Below, one piece after another: positions 1 through 7,178 of a DNA stretch of 36,441 nt. This DNA comes from Fidelibacterota bacterium. Its GTDB lineage: Bacteria > Fidelibacterota > Fidelibacteria > Fidelibacterales > Fidelibacteraceae. The notes beneath the pieces were generated by a model. That model saw nothing but the letters and a program-made list of their open reading frames with translations, did no database searches and was not told where the DNA came from. Position numbers and translations under genes: made by a program. The stretch is taken from the NCBI GenBank assembly GCA_028699915.1, contig JAQVTR010000009.1, forward strand, positions 1 through 36,441, in the 5' to 3' direction. Each line of letters opens with the position of its first letter. Position 1 is the stretch's first letter.

Positions 1-55
1 GGACTCAAAATCCCCCGGGCTTCGGCCCTTGCGGGTTCGATTCCCGCCCTCGGTA
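1..55 (+). tRNA. tRNA-Leu(CAA), 3' part
   Basis: The window opens inside a class II tRNA. The anticodon loop CTCAAAA at 4-10 gives anticodon CAA (codon UUG). It is followed by a long variable arm (GGGCTTCGGCCC hairpin), a T-arm with stem GCGGG/CCCGC at 31-47, an acceptor strand, and discriminator A at 55. The long variable arm, the anticodon and the A discriminator all agree with leucine. The 5' half lies outside the window. Confidence 0.93.
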
Positions 56-64
56 CAACGCTCT

Positions 65-88
65 AAACCCTTCGCGAGAAGGGTTTTT
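65..88 (+). terminator. Intrinsic terminator after tRNA-Leu
   Basis: An 8-bp stem AAACCCTT/AAGGGTTT closes a CGCGAG loop and runs into a T tract at 84-88. It sits 10 bases after the tRNA and is the natural end of that transcript. Confidence 0.85.
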
Positions 89-96
89 GTATTTCA

Positions 97-155
97 ACTC
101 AAAATCTCCCGTCCGCCGGCCGGCGGACTTGCGGGTTTCCCCGACGGATGGTACG
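97..155 (+). repeat. Degenerate copy of the tRNA-Leu 3' half
   Basis: This stretch repeats bases 3-60 in the same order: ACTCAAAATC, then TTGCGGGTT, then GGTAC. It therefore copies the anticodon loop, variable arm, T-arm and acceptor end of the tRNA. The variable-arm hairpin is replaced by a perfect 18-bp palindrome at 111-128, and the T-arm has lost bases, so it cannot fold as a tRNA. It could be a tRNA-derived repeat, an old integration scar or a decayed tandem tRNA; the sequence alone does not decide. Confidence 0.75.
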
Positions 156-157
156 AA

Positions 158-187
158 ACAAACCTCTCATGAGAATGAGGGGTTTGT
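158..187 (+). terminator. Strong hairpin after the tRNA-Leu-like repeat
   Basis: Bases 158-170 pair with 175-187 over 13 bp, with one G-T pair, around a GAGA tetraloop. The T tract is short (GTGTT). Its position copies that of the terminator behind the real tRNA, so the repeat seems to have kept a tRNA-plus-terminator layout. From 188 to 307 I see no gene, only AT-rich spacer. Confidence 0.65.
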
Positions 188-307
188 GTTATTCCTGCGC
201 AATTATTTCAATGCATAAAAATAGGAGGAATGAGGGGGAAATACAATTGAAAATGTAATGAAGACCCGCCATAAGCATAGAGGACCTTCGAATATTTGGA
301 TAGAATC

Positions 308-337
308 AATAAAACCCGTTCATCAAAAAACGGGTTT
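308..337 (-). terminator. Intrinsic terminator of the M55 peptidase operon
   Basis: The 9-bp inverted repeat AAACCCGTT/AACGGGTTT lies at 312-320 and 329-337. Read on the minus strand it is followed by TTTTATT, 24 bases past the stop of the M55 peptidase gene. It may also work weakly on the plus strand. Confidence 0.75.
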
Positions 338-360
338 GTATTTATTATAAGGCTGAACGC

Positions 361-1161
361 TCAGACGCAGAACAGGATATAGCGCATGACATCCAGAATG
401 CTGCCGCATTCAAAGCGGACCGTGGTGGGGCTGAGCAGTTTTGCGCCCGGATAATGGGAGGAACGGTAAGCGGAAGCGTGGCGGGTGTAGCGGACATCCA
501 GAATAAAATGCTCCGGGATCTTCTGTACATACTGTTTCAGTTCCTTGCGAAGGGCTTTTTCCACGCCGGCGCGGATCTTTTCCACGGCCAGGTCCGGATG
601 AATGGCCCAGGTGGCATTCCCGACGCCCCGGTTGGTGGCAACGGTCTCGATCAGGGGATCGTTCGCCTTGACACGTTTGCATAAACCCGCATCCCCGGAA
701 CAGAAGACTACGGGGACCTGATGCGAACGCGCGACCAGAGCATGGAGCAAAAATTCGGAACAGAGCTCGCCGTTCAGTTGCATTTCGGAAACCAGGTTCG
801 AGGACATGGTATGCGAAAGGGGATTATCTCCCGAAGCGGAAGGGGAGTGGTAGCCGATAAAGGCGGCGGCGTCAAAACCCTCTTCAATTCCCCAGACCAT
901 GGAATAGGGATGCCGGCTCCAGGAACGGATCAGCTGCACCTGTTTCGGAAGTTCGGACGCCAAAATGTTTCGGCCGCTGTCATGCGCGTCCTTGACCACG
1001 ATCTCTTTCGCGCCGGCGGCAAGGGCGCCTTCGCAGGCCGCAAGGACCTCCCGGGTCATTTGCTTGCGGAATTCCGCATAATCGGGATGGCTTTTGTTGG
1101 TCTCGTCCCAGTTGTTGATCCCGGTGACGCCCTCAATATCCGCAGAAATAAAGAATCGCAT
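361..1161 (-). CDS. M55 family zinc D-aminopeptidase (DppA-like)
   Basis: The 266-residue protein has the hallmark start of the M55 family, FISADIEGVTGI. Zinc ligands expected from Bacillus DppA are visible: D8, E10, H60 (in KDAHDSG), H105 (in IGYHS) and E132 (in NGELCSE). M55 enzymes are usually cytoplasmic decamers that remove N-terminal D-amino acids, for example D-Ala-D-Ala from wall turnover. The length matches the family. The ATG overlaps the stop of the small membrane-protein gene upstream by one base (TAATG), so the two are translationally coupled. No oligopeptide permease genes are next to it, unlike the Bacillus dpp operon. The family assignment is firm; the natural substrate is inferred. 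Confidence 0.9.
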   Translation of the reverse strand: MRFFISADIEGVTGINNWDETNKSHPDYAEFRKQMTREVLAACEGALAAGAKEIVVKDAHDSGRNILASELPKQVQLIRSWSRHPYSMVWGIEEGFDAAAFIGYHSPSASGDNPLSHTMSSNLVSEMQLNGELCSEFLLHALVARSHQVPVVFCSGDAGLCKRVKANDPLIETVATNRGVGNATWAIHPDLAVEKIRAGVEKALRKELKQYVQKIPEHFILDVRYTRHASAYRSSHYPGAKLLSPTTVRFECGSILDVMRYILFCV

Positions 1162-1328
1162 TACTTGTCCTTTTTGGATTTTGGCTCTTCGAGGTCGTCC
1201 AGTTCCAGCTCGTCATCAAAATCCAGGTCCGGTTTTTTCAGCAAAATACGGTCCAGCAGGAATTTGGTGGCGATCCCCAGCGCACTGAGGATCAGGCCGG
1301 CGATAAGCAGTTTTTTTCCTGTTTTCAT
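1161..1328 (-). CDS. Small single-span membrane protein, 55 aa
   Basis: This short gene starts at an ATG preceded by a strong GGGGAGGAAT ribosome-binding site and ends in a stop that overlaps the M55 peptidase start. The protein begins with a lysine-rich stretch, then one hydrophobic helix at about residues 7-26 (LLIAGLILSALGIATKFLL), then a tail rich in Asp and Glu (about residues 33-48) and a final Lys-rich end. That suggests a membrane anchor with an acidic cytoplasmic tail. I recognise no family. The good RBS, coupling to the next gene and a promoter just upstream support a real gene. Confidence 0.7.
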   Translation of the reverse strand: MKTGKKLLIAGLILSALGIATKFLLDRILLKKPDLDFDDELELDDLEEPKSKKDK

Positions 1329-1356
1329 TTTTTATTCCTCCCCATATTCACAGGAA

Positions 1357-1384
1357 AATATAACAGTAATTCAGGGAAATTCAA
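1357..1384 (-). promoter_or_regulatory. Promoter of the small-protein/M55 operon
   Basis: On the minus strand TTGAAT (1379-1384) is 16 bp from TATATT (1357-1362), and TG one base before the -10 gives an extended -10. The start would fall near 1350, leaving a leader of about 22 bases that contains the GGAGG ribosome-binding site. The rest of 1385-1569 holds no gene that I can see. Confidence 0.55.
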
Positions 1385-1569
1385 ATTGAAATAGGGGATT
1401 TTCTCGCAGTCCTCATTGGGCGCCCGGCTGCTTCGCGGCAGAGCGACGCTGCGCTGTTTTTCTTCACAGATCAACGGATGCAGGATTTAAGGCCGCAGCT
1501 GAATCAATAACAATTCGCTTCTGTGCGTAAGGAACATGATAATTTTACTGCGGAATGTTCAGCGGAAAT

Positions 1570-2484
1570 CTATAAATTGAGACTCTTTCCCTCTTCGTCC
1601 AGCACCTTGCGCAGGGCGCCGTCGTATTTGGCCAGGCGCTTCCGTGCGGTATCGGCATCGATGTTCAGCAGGACCATGACCAGAGCGGTCTTCACGCTGC
1701 CGTTCGCTTTTTTCAGGGTCGCCATACCGGTGTCATAATCGACATCCGTGCAGTGCCGGATAATGCGGGCGCCGCGGTCCCAGAGCTTTTTATTGGTCGT
1801 CATCAGGTCCACCATCAGGTTACCGTAGGTCTTGTTCAGCTTGACCATGGCCGTGGTGGTGATCATGTTCAGGATCAGCTTGGTGGCCGTGCCGGCCTTG
1901 AGACGGGTGGACCCCGTCACGATCTCGGGACCGACAACAGCCTTGATCATAATGTCGATATCAGGTGTTTTTTCAAATTCGTTGCAGACCAGCAGTCCGG
2001 TAGTGGCACCGATCTCTTTGGCGCGTTTAAGAGCGGCGTGCACGTAAGCCGCCATCCCGCTGGTGCTAATGCCTAGAAGGCAGTCGTTTTCCGTCAGGCC
2101 GCGTTCCCCAACCACCGCAAAGCCGGCATCGAAATCGTCTTCGGCACCTTCCACCGCAGTGACCAGCGCGGACAGTCCGCCGCACATGATGCCCTGGACC
2201 AGCGTATTGGGTGCGGAAAAGGTTGGCGGGATCTCCGATGCGTCCAGCACGCCCAAACGGCCGCTGGTGCCGGCGCCCACGTAAAAGAGACGGCCGCCTT
2301 TTTTCATCGCTGCGACAACCTTATCGACAAACTGTTCTATCTCCGGAATGGCCTTTTCGACGGCAAGCGGGACCTTTTGATCTTCCCGGTTCATCGTAAC
2401 GAGCACCTCACGGGTGCTCATTTGATCGATATCCTTGCTGGCCAGATTCTGCTGTTCGGTTGTTTTGTCGCTGATTTGTCGCAT
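1570..2484 (-). CDS. murQ: N-acetylmuramic acid 6-phosphate etherase
   Basis: MurQ cleaves the D-lactyl ether of MurNAc-6-phosphate to give GlcNAc-6-phosphate and lactate, a step in recycling cell-wall sugars. The 304-residue protein shows the SIS-fold phosphate-binding block VGAGTSGRLGVLDASEIPPT at about residues 69-88, with catalytic Glu at about 84 and the second acidic block VEGAED near 111-116. The C-terminal helical part (ANGSVKTALVMV) is also typical. I chose the ATG at 2484, which follows AAGGGAATTT; a TTG eight codons upstream lacks an RBS. E. coli MurQ is about 298 residues, so the size fits. It runs the same way as the nearby M55 peptidase, which also fits murein turnover, but it has its own promoter. 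Confidence 0.95.
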   Translation of the reverse strand: MRQISDKTTEQQNLASKDIDQMSTREVLVTMNREDQKVPLAVEKAIPEIEQFVDKVVAAMKKGGRLFYVGAGTSGRLGVLDASEIPPTFSAPNTLVQGIMCGGLSALVTAVEGAEDDFDAGFAVVGERGLTENDCLLGISTSGMAAYVHAALKRAKEIGATTGLLVCNEFEKTPDIDIMIKAVVGPEIVTGSTRLKAGTATKLILNMITTTAMVKLNKTYGNLMVDLMTTNKKLWDRGARIIRHCTDVDYDTGMATLKKANGSVKTALVMVLLNIDADTARKRLAKYDGALRKVLDEEGKSLNL

Positions 2485-2519
2485 AAATTCCCTTTTTTTA
2501 TCCTTCAAAAACGCTTATT

Positions 2520-2548
2520 ATTTTACTATGAAAATAACTTTTTTACAA
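2520..2548 (-). promoter_or_regulatory. Promoter of murQ
   Basis: On the minus strand TTGTAA (2543-2548) stands 17 bp from TAAAAT (2520-2525). The expected start is near 2513, giving a leader of about 29 bases. The 72-bp spacer between murQ and the divergent protease gene is very AT-rich and must also hold the plus-strand promoter, for which TACTAT at 2524-2529 is only a weak -10 candidate. Confidence 0.55.
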
Positions 2549-2556
2549 GCGATAAA

Positions 2557-4197
2557 ATGCAGATGAAAAGCATTCGGGTTTTATGCCCTTTTCTGATCAT
2601 GGCGGTTTTTTCGGGAGCTCAGGAACTCCCGCAGCGATTTGATTTGCGCGGGATCGGGGACGATAATTACGTTACATCCGTAAAAAGCCAGCAAGGCGGA
2701 ACCTGCTGGACCCATGCGGTAATGGCTTCCATGGAAAGCAATCTGCTGCGCCGGGGGAACTGGCCGGAATACGAGTCCGATCCGGAGCTGGATCTCTCGG
2801 AATACCATCTGGACTGGTGGAACGGCTTCAATACTTTTTACAATCGCGATTTTGGTTTTGAAACCGAACAGGGCCTGCAGGTCCATTTCGGCGGCGATTA
2901 CCGCGTTGCCGCCGCCTATCTTTCCCGCGGCGACGGCGCCGTACGGGACCGCGACGGACAATCCTTCGATCCGGCGCCCGCCTTTCGCGACAGCAGCTAT
3001 CGGCGCTACTACCCGCGCAGGATCCGCTGGTTCACTCTGGACGATTCCCTGAGCAATATGGCGGTCCTGAAACGGCAGATCATGGAACAGGGAGCGGTCG
3101 GGACCTGCATGTATGTTGGGGCCGATTTTCCCCTTGATACGACAAACGGCAGCTTTTACCAGCCGCCGTCGGACCCGAACGATCCGAACCACGCCATCAC
3201 AATAGTGGGTTGGGACGATTCCCTGCAGACGCCCGCAGCCCTGCCCGGAGCCTGGCTTTGCAAAAACAGCTGGGGAAGTTCCTGGGGCGCGGAATGGAAC
3301 GGAGAGGGTTACTTCTGGATCTCTTATTACGATAAACATGCCGCCCGGCACCCGGAAATGGGCTTTGTCGCCTTTCAGGACGTGGAAGCACTGCGCTACG
3401 ATACGGTCTATTGCCACGATTACCACGGCTGGCGGGATGCGATGGATATTCGCGAAGCGGCCAATGTGTTTGCCGCTACCGGCCGCGATACGGTGAAAGC
3501 GATCAGTTTCTATACGCTCGCGGACAGCGTGACGGCGAATATCGGTATCTGCGGGTCCCGCGCCGCAATGCTAAACCGGGAGTATGCACCCTCACAAACG
3601 GAATTCCTGGAATTCCGCGGATTCCATACGGTCGAACTCGACAGTTCCTGGGTTACGGTCCCCGGAGATTCATTTTTTGTCGCCCTGCATTTGGATCGCG
3701 GCGGGCAGGCCTGCGACCGCAGTTCCACGGTGCCGGTGCTGCTGGATGTTCCGTACATATACAGCGTTCCCCTTCAGGAAGGCTTTGTGCCCTCACATGC
3801 AGCTCCCGGAGAAAGCTTCTATTACCTGAACGGCGAATGGCGGGATCTTTACCGGGAGGACAAGAGCGCGAATTTCTGTATTAAGGCGCTGGCAACTCAC
3901 ACCGTTTCCAGGGCTGTTCCCGATTATCCGGAAGGACCTTATCTTCGGGGTCTGTATCCCAATCCGCTTTCCGGAACGGGCTGGCTCGATATCGATATTC
4001 CACAGGCAGCCTCCCTGCGTATTGAAGTTTGCGACCTGCGGGGAAAACGTGTCCGCATTCTTAGCGAGCGGATTTATGAAGCCGGACGCCACGGTATCCG
4101 CATCGATGTTTCCGGCTTGTCACAGGGGCTTTATCTTTGTATCTTAAGATATGAAAATCATGCTGCGGAAGCGTTGAAAATGATTGTGATCCGATGA
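2557..4197 (+). CDS. Secreted C1 (papain-like) peptidase with T9SS sorting domain
   Basis: A 546-residue secreted cysteine protease. A signal peptide (about residues 1-21) precedes a C1 peptidase domain with the triad C50 (QQGGTCWTHA), H212 (DPNHAITIVGWDD) and N237 (CKNSWGSSWG). The next part, about residues 285-450, is beta-rich and resembles the lectin-like domain that follows C1 peptidases in candidate phyla. The end, from about residue 464 (LYPNPLSG), is a type A T9SS C-terminal domain, so it should be exported and released or anchored at the surface. Start sites ATG 2557 and ATG 2563 are equally plausible; neither has a clear RBS. Its stop overlaps the start of the C25 protease (ATGA), so the two are coupled. 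Confidence 0.88.
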   Translation: MQMKSIRVLCPFLIMAVFSGAQELPQRFDLRGIGDDNYVTSVKSQQGGTCWTHAVMASMESNLLRRGNWPEYESDPELDLSEYHLDWWNGFNTFYNRDFGFETEQGLQVHFGGDYRVAAAYLSRGDGAVRDRDGQSFDPAPAFRDSSYRRYYPRRIRWFTLDDSLSNMAVLKRQIMEQGAVGTCMYVGADFPLDTTNGSFYQPPSDPNDPNHAITIVGWDDSLQTPAALPGAWLCKNSWGSSWGAEWNGEGYFWISYYDKHAARHPEMGFVAFQDVEALRYDTVYCHDYHGWRDAMDIREAANVFAATGRDTVKAISFYTLADSVTANIGICGSRAAMLNREYAPSQTEFLEFRGFHTVELDSSWVTVPGDSFFVALHLDRGGQACDRSSTVPVLLDVPYIYSVPLQEGFVPSHAAPGESFYYLNGEWRDLYREDKSANFCIKALATHTVSRAVPDYPEGPYLRGLYPNPLSGTGWLDIDIPQAASLRIEVCDLRGKRVRILSERIYEAGRHGIRIDVSGLSQGLYLCILRYENHAAEALKMIVIR

Positions 4198-6521
4198 AAA
4201 AATGCCTTTTTCTGCTCATGACGGTATCCCTCCTTGCGGGGAACGTATACGAATACGAATTTCGTTTTCCGGGGGCGGAGTTTGTCCGCGAAAAAGATCA
4301 TTTCAAGCTCGAAATTCCGGGCTGTATGCAGCACGGGAGCGAGGCGGAACCCCTCTTGCCCAAATATCCCCTGATGCTTTTGCTGCCGCCGGGCGAGACC
4401 CTGGAGTCGGCGGAACTGATCGTGCGGGAAACAGAGGAACTTCCGCTGATGCTGCCCCTGCTGCCCAAACAGCCCGACCGCCCCTATTCCGAAGGAGCCC
4501 TGGGAGAATTCCGTAAAGACACGGCGGTATACCGGCAGGCGATCTATCCGGTCCCGGAACTCCGCACGGCCGTTCTGCGCTACCGCGGCGCGAATATTGT
4601 CAGCGGACAAATCTCCCCCCTTCGCTATTTTCCCGCATCCGGAAGTGCCACGCAGATCCGAAGCGCAACTCTGCAGATATGCACCAAAGCCGCTCCGGAA
4701 TCCCTGCACCTGAAAAAACGGGACAGAGATCTGCTGGCGGCCTTGCTGCAGAATCCGGAGACGCTTTCTGCCTACAGCATCAATGAAGATGAAACGGAAC
4801 ATTTGCTGATCATTACTTCCAACGATTTTGCCGCGGAATTCGATACCTTAATGGATTTCTATACGCGCTGGGGAATACGCCCGGAATTGCTGACCCTTGA
4901 CGATATAGAGCTTGAGGGTTTCCAGGGCCGCGATATGCAGGAAAAGATCCGCAATTCCATCTGGAACCGTTACCTGGAAAAAGGGCTCGATTATGTTTTA
5001 TTGGGAGGCACCAGCAGTATTGTGCCGCATCGGGGATTGTCCTGCTCGGTAAATTCCGGCGGAACGATCTACAGCTCGGACAATATTCCCGCGGATTTGT
5101 ATTACGCCGCCCTGGACGGCGACTGGGATGCCAATGGGAATGGTATCTTTGGAGAGTATAGCGACAGCAGCGGTTTTGATGAAGCCGATCTGCTGCCGGA
5201 GCTGGCCGTGGGACGGATGCCGGCCGCAAACATTTCAGAACTGCAAAATCTGATCGCCAAGAGCATGCGCTATCAGGGCGAACCGGTAGTTGACGATCTG
5301 GATAAACAGATATTTTTCGGAGAGTTTCTTTACAACGATCCGGAATCCTGGGGCGCCGATTACCTGGAACTGCTCATCGGCGAACGCAGCGACAACGGCT
5401 ACACCACGCAGGGCATTCCGCCGCATATCCGGGTTACGAAATGGTACGACAAAGACAGCACGGATATGTGGAGCCGGGAAACGGTCGTGTATGAGCTGAA
5501 AAAAGGACAGTCCTTTTTGCATCACGACGGTCACGCCGATATCGATTATTTGATGAAATTTAACACAAGGGATATTGATGTTTACGATTTTGCTATCGTA
5601 AACGGTGTCGACAATATCAATCCGCTGATTTATACGCACGGCTGCAATTGCGGCGCTTTCGACTATCCGAATTGTATCGGCGCACGGCTGGTCAACGATC
5701 CGGGCATCGCCGTCGGCGGCGTCTTTAACTCCCGCTACGGTTGGTTCAACGAAGGCAGTACCGAAGGACCGTCCATTCACTTGCACCGGGAGTTCATGAA
5801 CGCCCTGTACAATCTGGATGTCCACGCCCTGGGCTGGGCGCACACGGTTTCCCGCATTGCCACGGCGCCCTGGGTCACCGCCGCAAACCAACATGAACAA
5901 AATGCGCTGCGCTGGACCTTTTATACCCTCAATATTCTCGGAGATCCGCTGATGCGCATCTACCGCGATACGCCCCGGCAGGCTTCCTTTAGCGTTGATT
6001 TTTCGGATATATCGGCAGGCAGGCTGGCTTTTGCCCTTTCGGATGCGGGCACTCCGCTGGAAGGCGCAGCCCTGACCCTGCTGACAGACGAAGGAGAGAT
6101 CCTGGCTCACGGAAAAAGCGATGCTGCGGGTCTCGTGCAAATGCAGCTTCCCGATGTTCCGCAGGAAGGGGATCTGCTGCGCTGCCATTTCCGTTCCGGC
6201 GACCATCTTCCGCTGGACACCCTGATCGAAATTCAAAGCAGCGGAACGGAGATCATCCCGCTGGATTTTACGCTGGAAGCTTACCCGAATCCCTTTAATC
6301 CGGAAACACGATTGCATTTTACCCAACCGCAGAACGCTGATCTGCTTCTGCAGATCGTTGACCTGCGCGGGCGCCATGTGGAAACCCTGATCGAAGGATA
6401 TCGCGATTCCGGCAGCTACGAACAACTGTTCCGGGCTGCGCATCTGCCTTCCGGACTGTATTTTGCGGTTCTGAAAAGCGGGGAAAAACAAATGACAAAA
6501 AAATTATTGCTAATACGTTAA
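4194..6521 (+). CDS. Secreted C25 (gingipain-type) peptidase with T9SS sorting domain
   Basis: A 775-residue secreted cysteine protease of clan CD. It has a short signal peptide (residues 1-16), a propeptide-like region to about residue 200, a core beginning near EHLLIITSNDF, a catalytic His block HHDGHAD (H447 likely) and a catalytic Cys block THGCNCGAF. C484 fits the gingipain pattern C-x-x-G-x-F. A beta-sandwich region follows (about 600-685), then a T9SS sorting domain from about residue 690 with YPNPFNPET and a Lys-rich LLLIR end. It overlaps the C1 protease gene by four bases. Gingipain specificity for Arg or Lys cannot be read from the sequence. The pair looks like an extracellular protein-degradation module. 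Confidence 0.87.
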   Translation: MKKCLFLLMTVSLLAGNVYEYEFRFPGAEFVREKDHFKLEIPGCMQHGSEAEPLLPKYPLMLLLPPGETLESAELIVRETEELPLMLPLLPKQPDRPYSEGALGEFRKDTAVYRQAIYPVPELRTAVLRYRGANIVSGQISPLRYFPASGSATQIRSATLQICTKAAPESLHLKKRDRDLLAALLQNPETLSAYSINEDETEHLLIITSNDFAAEFDTLMDFYTRWGIRPELLTLDDIELEGFQGRDMQEKIRNSIWNRYLEKGLDYVLLGGTSSIVPHRGLSCSVNSGGTIYSSDNIPADLYYAALDGDWDANGNGIFGEYSDSSGFDEADLLPELAVGRMPAANISELQNLIAKSMRYQGEPVVDDLDKQIFFGEFLYNDPESWGADYLELLIGERSDNGYTTQGIPPHIRVTKWYDKDSTDMWSRETVVYELKKGQSFLHHDGHADIDYLMKFNTRDIDVYDFAIVNGVDNINPLIYTHGCNCGAFDYPNCIGARLVNDPGIAVGGVFNSRYGWFNEGSTEGPSIHLHREFMNALYNLDVHALGWAHTVSRIATAPWVTAANQHEQNALRWTFYTLNILGDPLMRIYRDTPRQASFSVDFSDISAGRLAFALSDAGTPLEGAALTLLTDEGEILAHGKSDAAGLVQMQLPDVPQEGDLLRCHFRSGDHLPLDTLIEIQSSGTEIIPLDFTLEAYPNPFNPETRLHFTQPQNADLLLQIVDLRGRHVETLIEGYRDSGSYEQLFRAAHLPSGLYFAVLKSGEKQMTKKLLLIR

Positions 6522-6538
6522 GTATAGGGAGCTAAGTT

Positions 6539-7084
6539 ATGCATACGCCTTTTTTGACCGGTAAGAACGTTGATCTCTGTCCCATTGACGCCCCCGATCT
6601 GGATCTGTTGAAAAAAGGCTACAACGATCCCGAGGTGCGGGATGCCATGTTCATGTATTTTCCGCTGAATGAAAAAGAGGTGGAGCAAAAGATCGAGAAT
6701 ATGGCAAAACACGAACATGCGGTGCAGCTGATGATCGTGGATAAGGCCGAAAAGAAAAACGTGGGGCATATTGCTCTGGTCCGGCCCGACTGGGTCAGCC
6801 GCATGATGACCTTTTATATCGTATTGCTGGACAAATCGGCCTGGGGGAGAGGCCTGGGCAGCGAAGCCACCCGGATGATGGTGGATCACGGTTTCCGGAT
6901 GCTGAACCTGAACCGCATTCAGCTGCACGTCAATGCGGAGAATGAAGCGGCCAAAGCCGTTTACCGGAAGATCGGCTTTAAGCATGAGGGTACTTTGCGG
7001 CAGGCAATGTATAAAAACGGCCGTTATTACGATTTCTGGCTCATGGGTCTTCTGGCAGAAGATTACCTGAAGCGATCAACATAA
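6539..7084 (+). CDS. GNAT N-acetyltransferase, RimJ/RimL-like
   Basis: The 181-residue protein carries the acetyl-CoA binding motif A, GRGLGSEATRMMVDHGF, at about residues 103-119, and the RimL-like tail NEAAKAVYRKIGFKHEGTLRQAMYKNGRYYD. This subgroup acetylates N-terminal amino groups or small amines. The gene starts 17 bases after the C25 protease stop, with GGGAG as RBS, so it is probably cotranscribed with the two proteases. No secretion signal is present and a functional link to the proteases is not evident. The substrate is unknown. Confidence 0.85.
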   Translation: MHTPFLTGKNVDLCPIDAPDLDLLKKGYNDPEVRDAMFMYFPLNEKEVEQKIENMAKHEHAVQLMIVDKAEKKNVGHIALVRPDWVSRMMTFYIVLLDKSAWGRGLGSEATRMMVDHGFRMLNLNRIQLHVNAENEAAKAVYRKIGFKHEGTLRQAMYKNGRYYDFWLMGLLAEDYLKRST

Positions 7085-7111
7085 AAAATTGTGTATTTGT
7101 TGGATTGACCT

Positions 7112-7140
7112 TTGTTTTTTATTGACTATGTTATTATAAA
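7112..7140 (+). promoter_or_regulatory. Candidate promoter of the YD-repeat gene
   Basis: TTGTTT (7112-7117), a 17-bp spacer and TATAAA (7135-7140) lie in a very AT-rich gap ahead of 7179. A second reading, TTGACC (7105-7110) with TATGTT (7127-7132), overlaps it. The sequence cannot tell which is used. Confidence 0.4.
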
Positions 7141-7178
7141 ATGATTAACTTTATGATAGAAACAGAAAGGGATGTGAT

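Noticed and set aside
721-1389. Plus-strand open frames opposite the M55 peptidase gene
   Set aside because: They are shadows of the minus-strand gene, which carries all the family motifs.
1419-1465. GC-rich hairpins with T5 between the small-protein gene and murQ
   Set aside because: Pairing is short and irregular, and the T run points to a strand without a gene to terminate.
2377-2556. Upstream extension of the C1 protease frame
   Set aside because: It runs through the murQ 5' end on the opposite strand; the signal peptide begins at 2557 or 2563.
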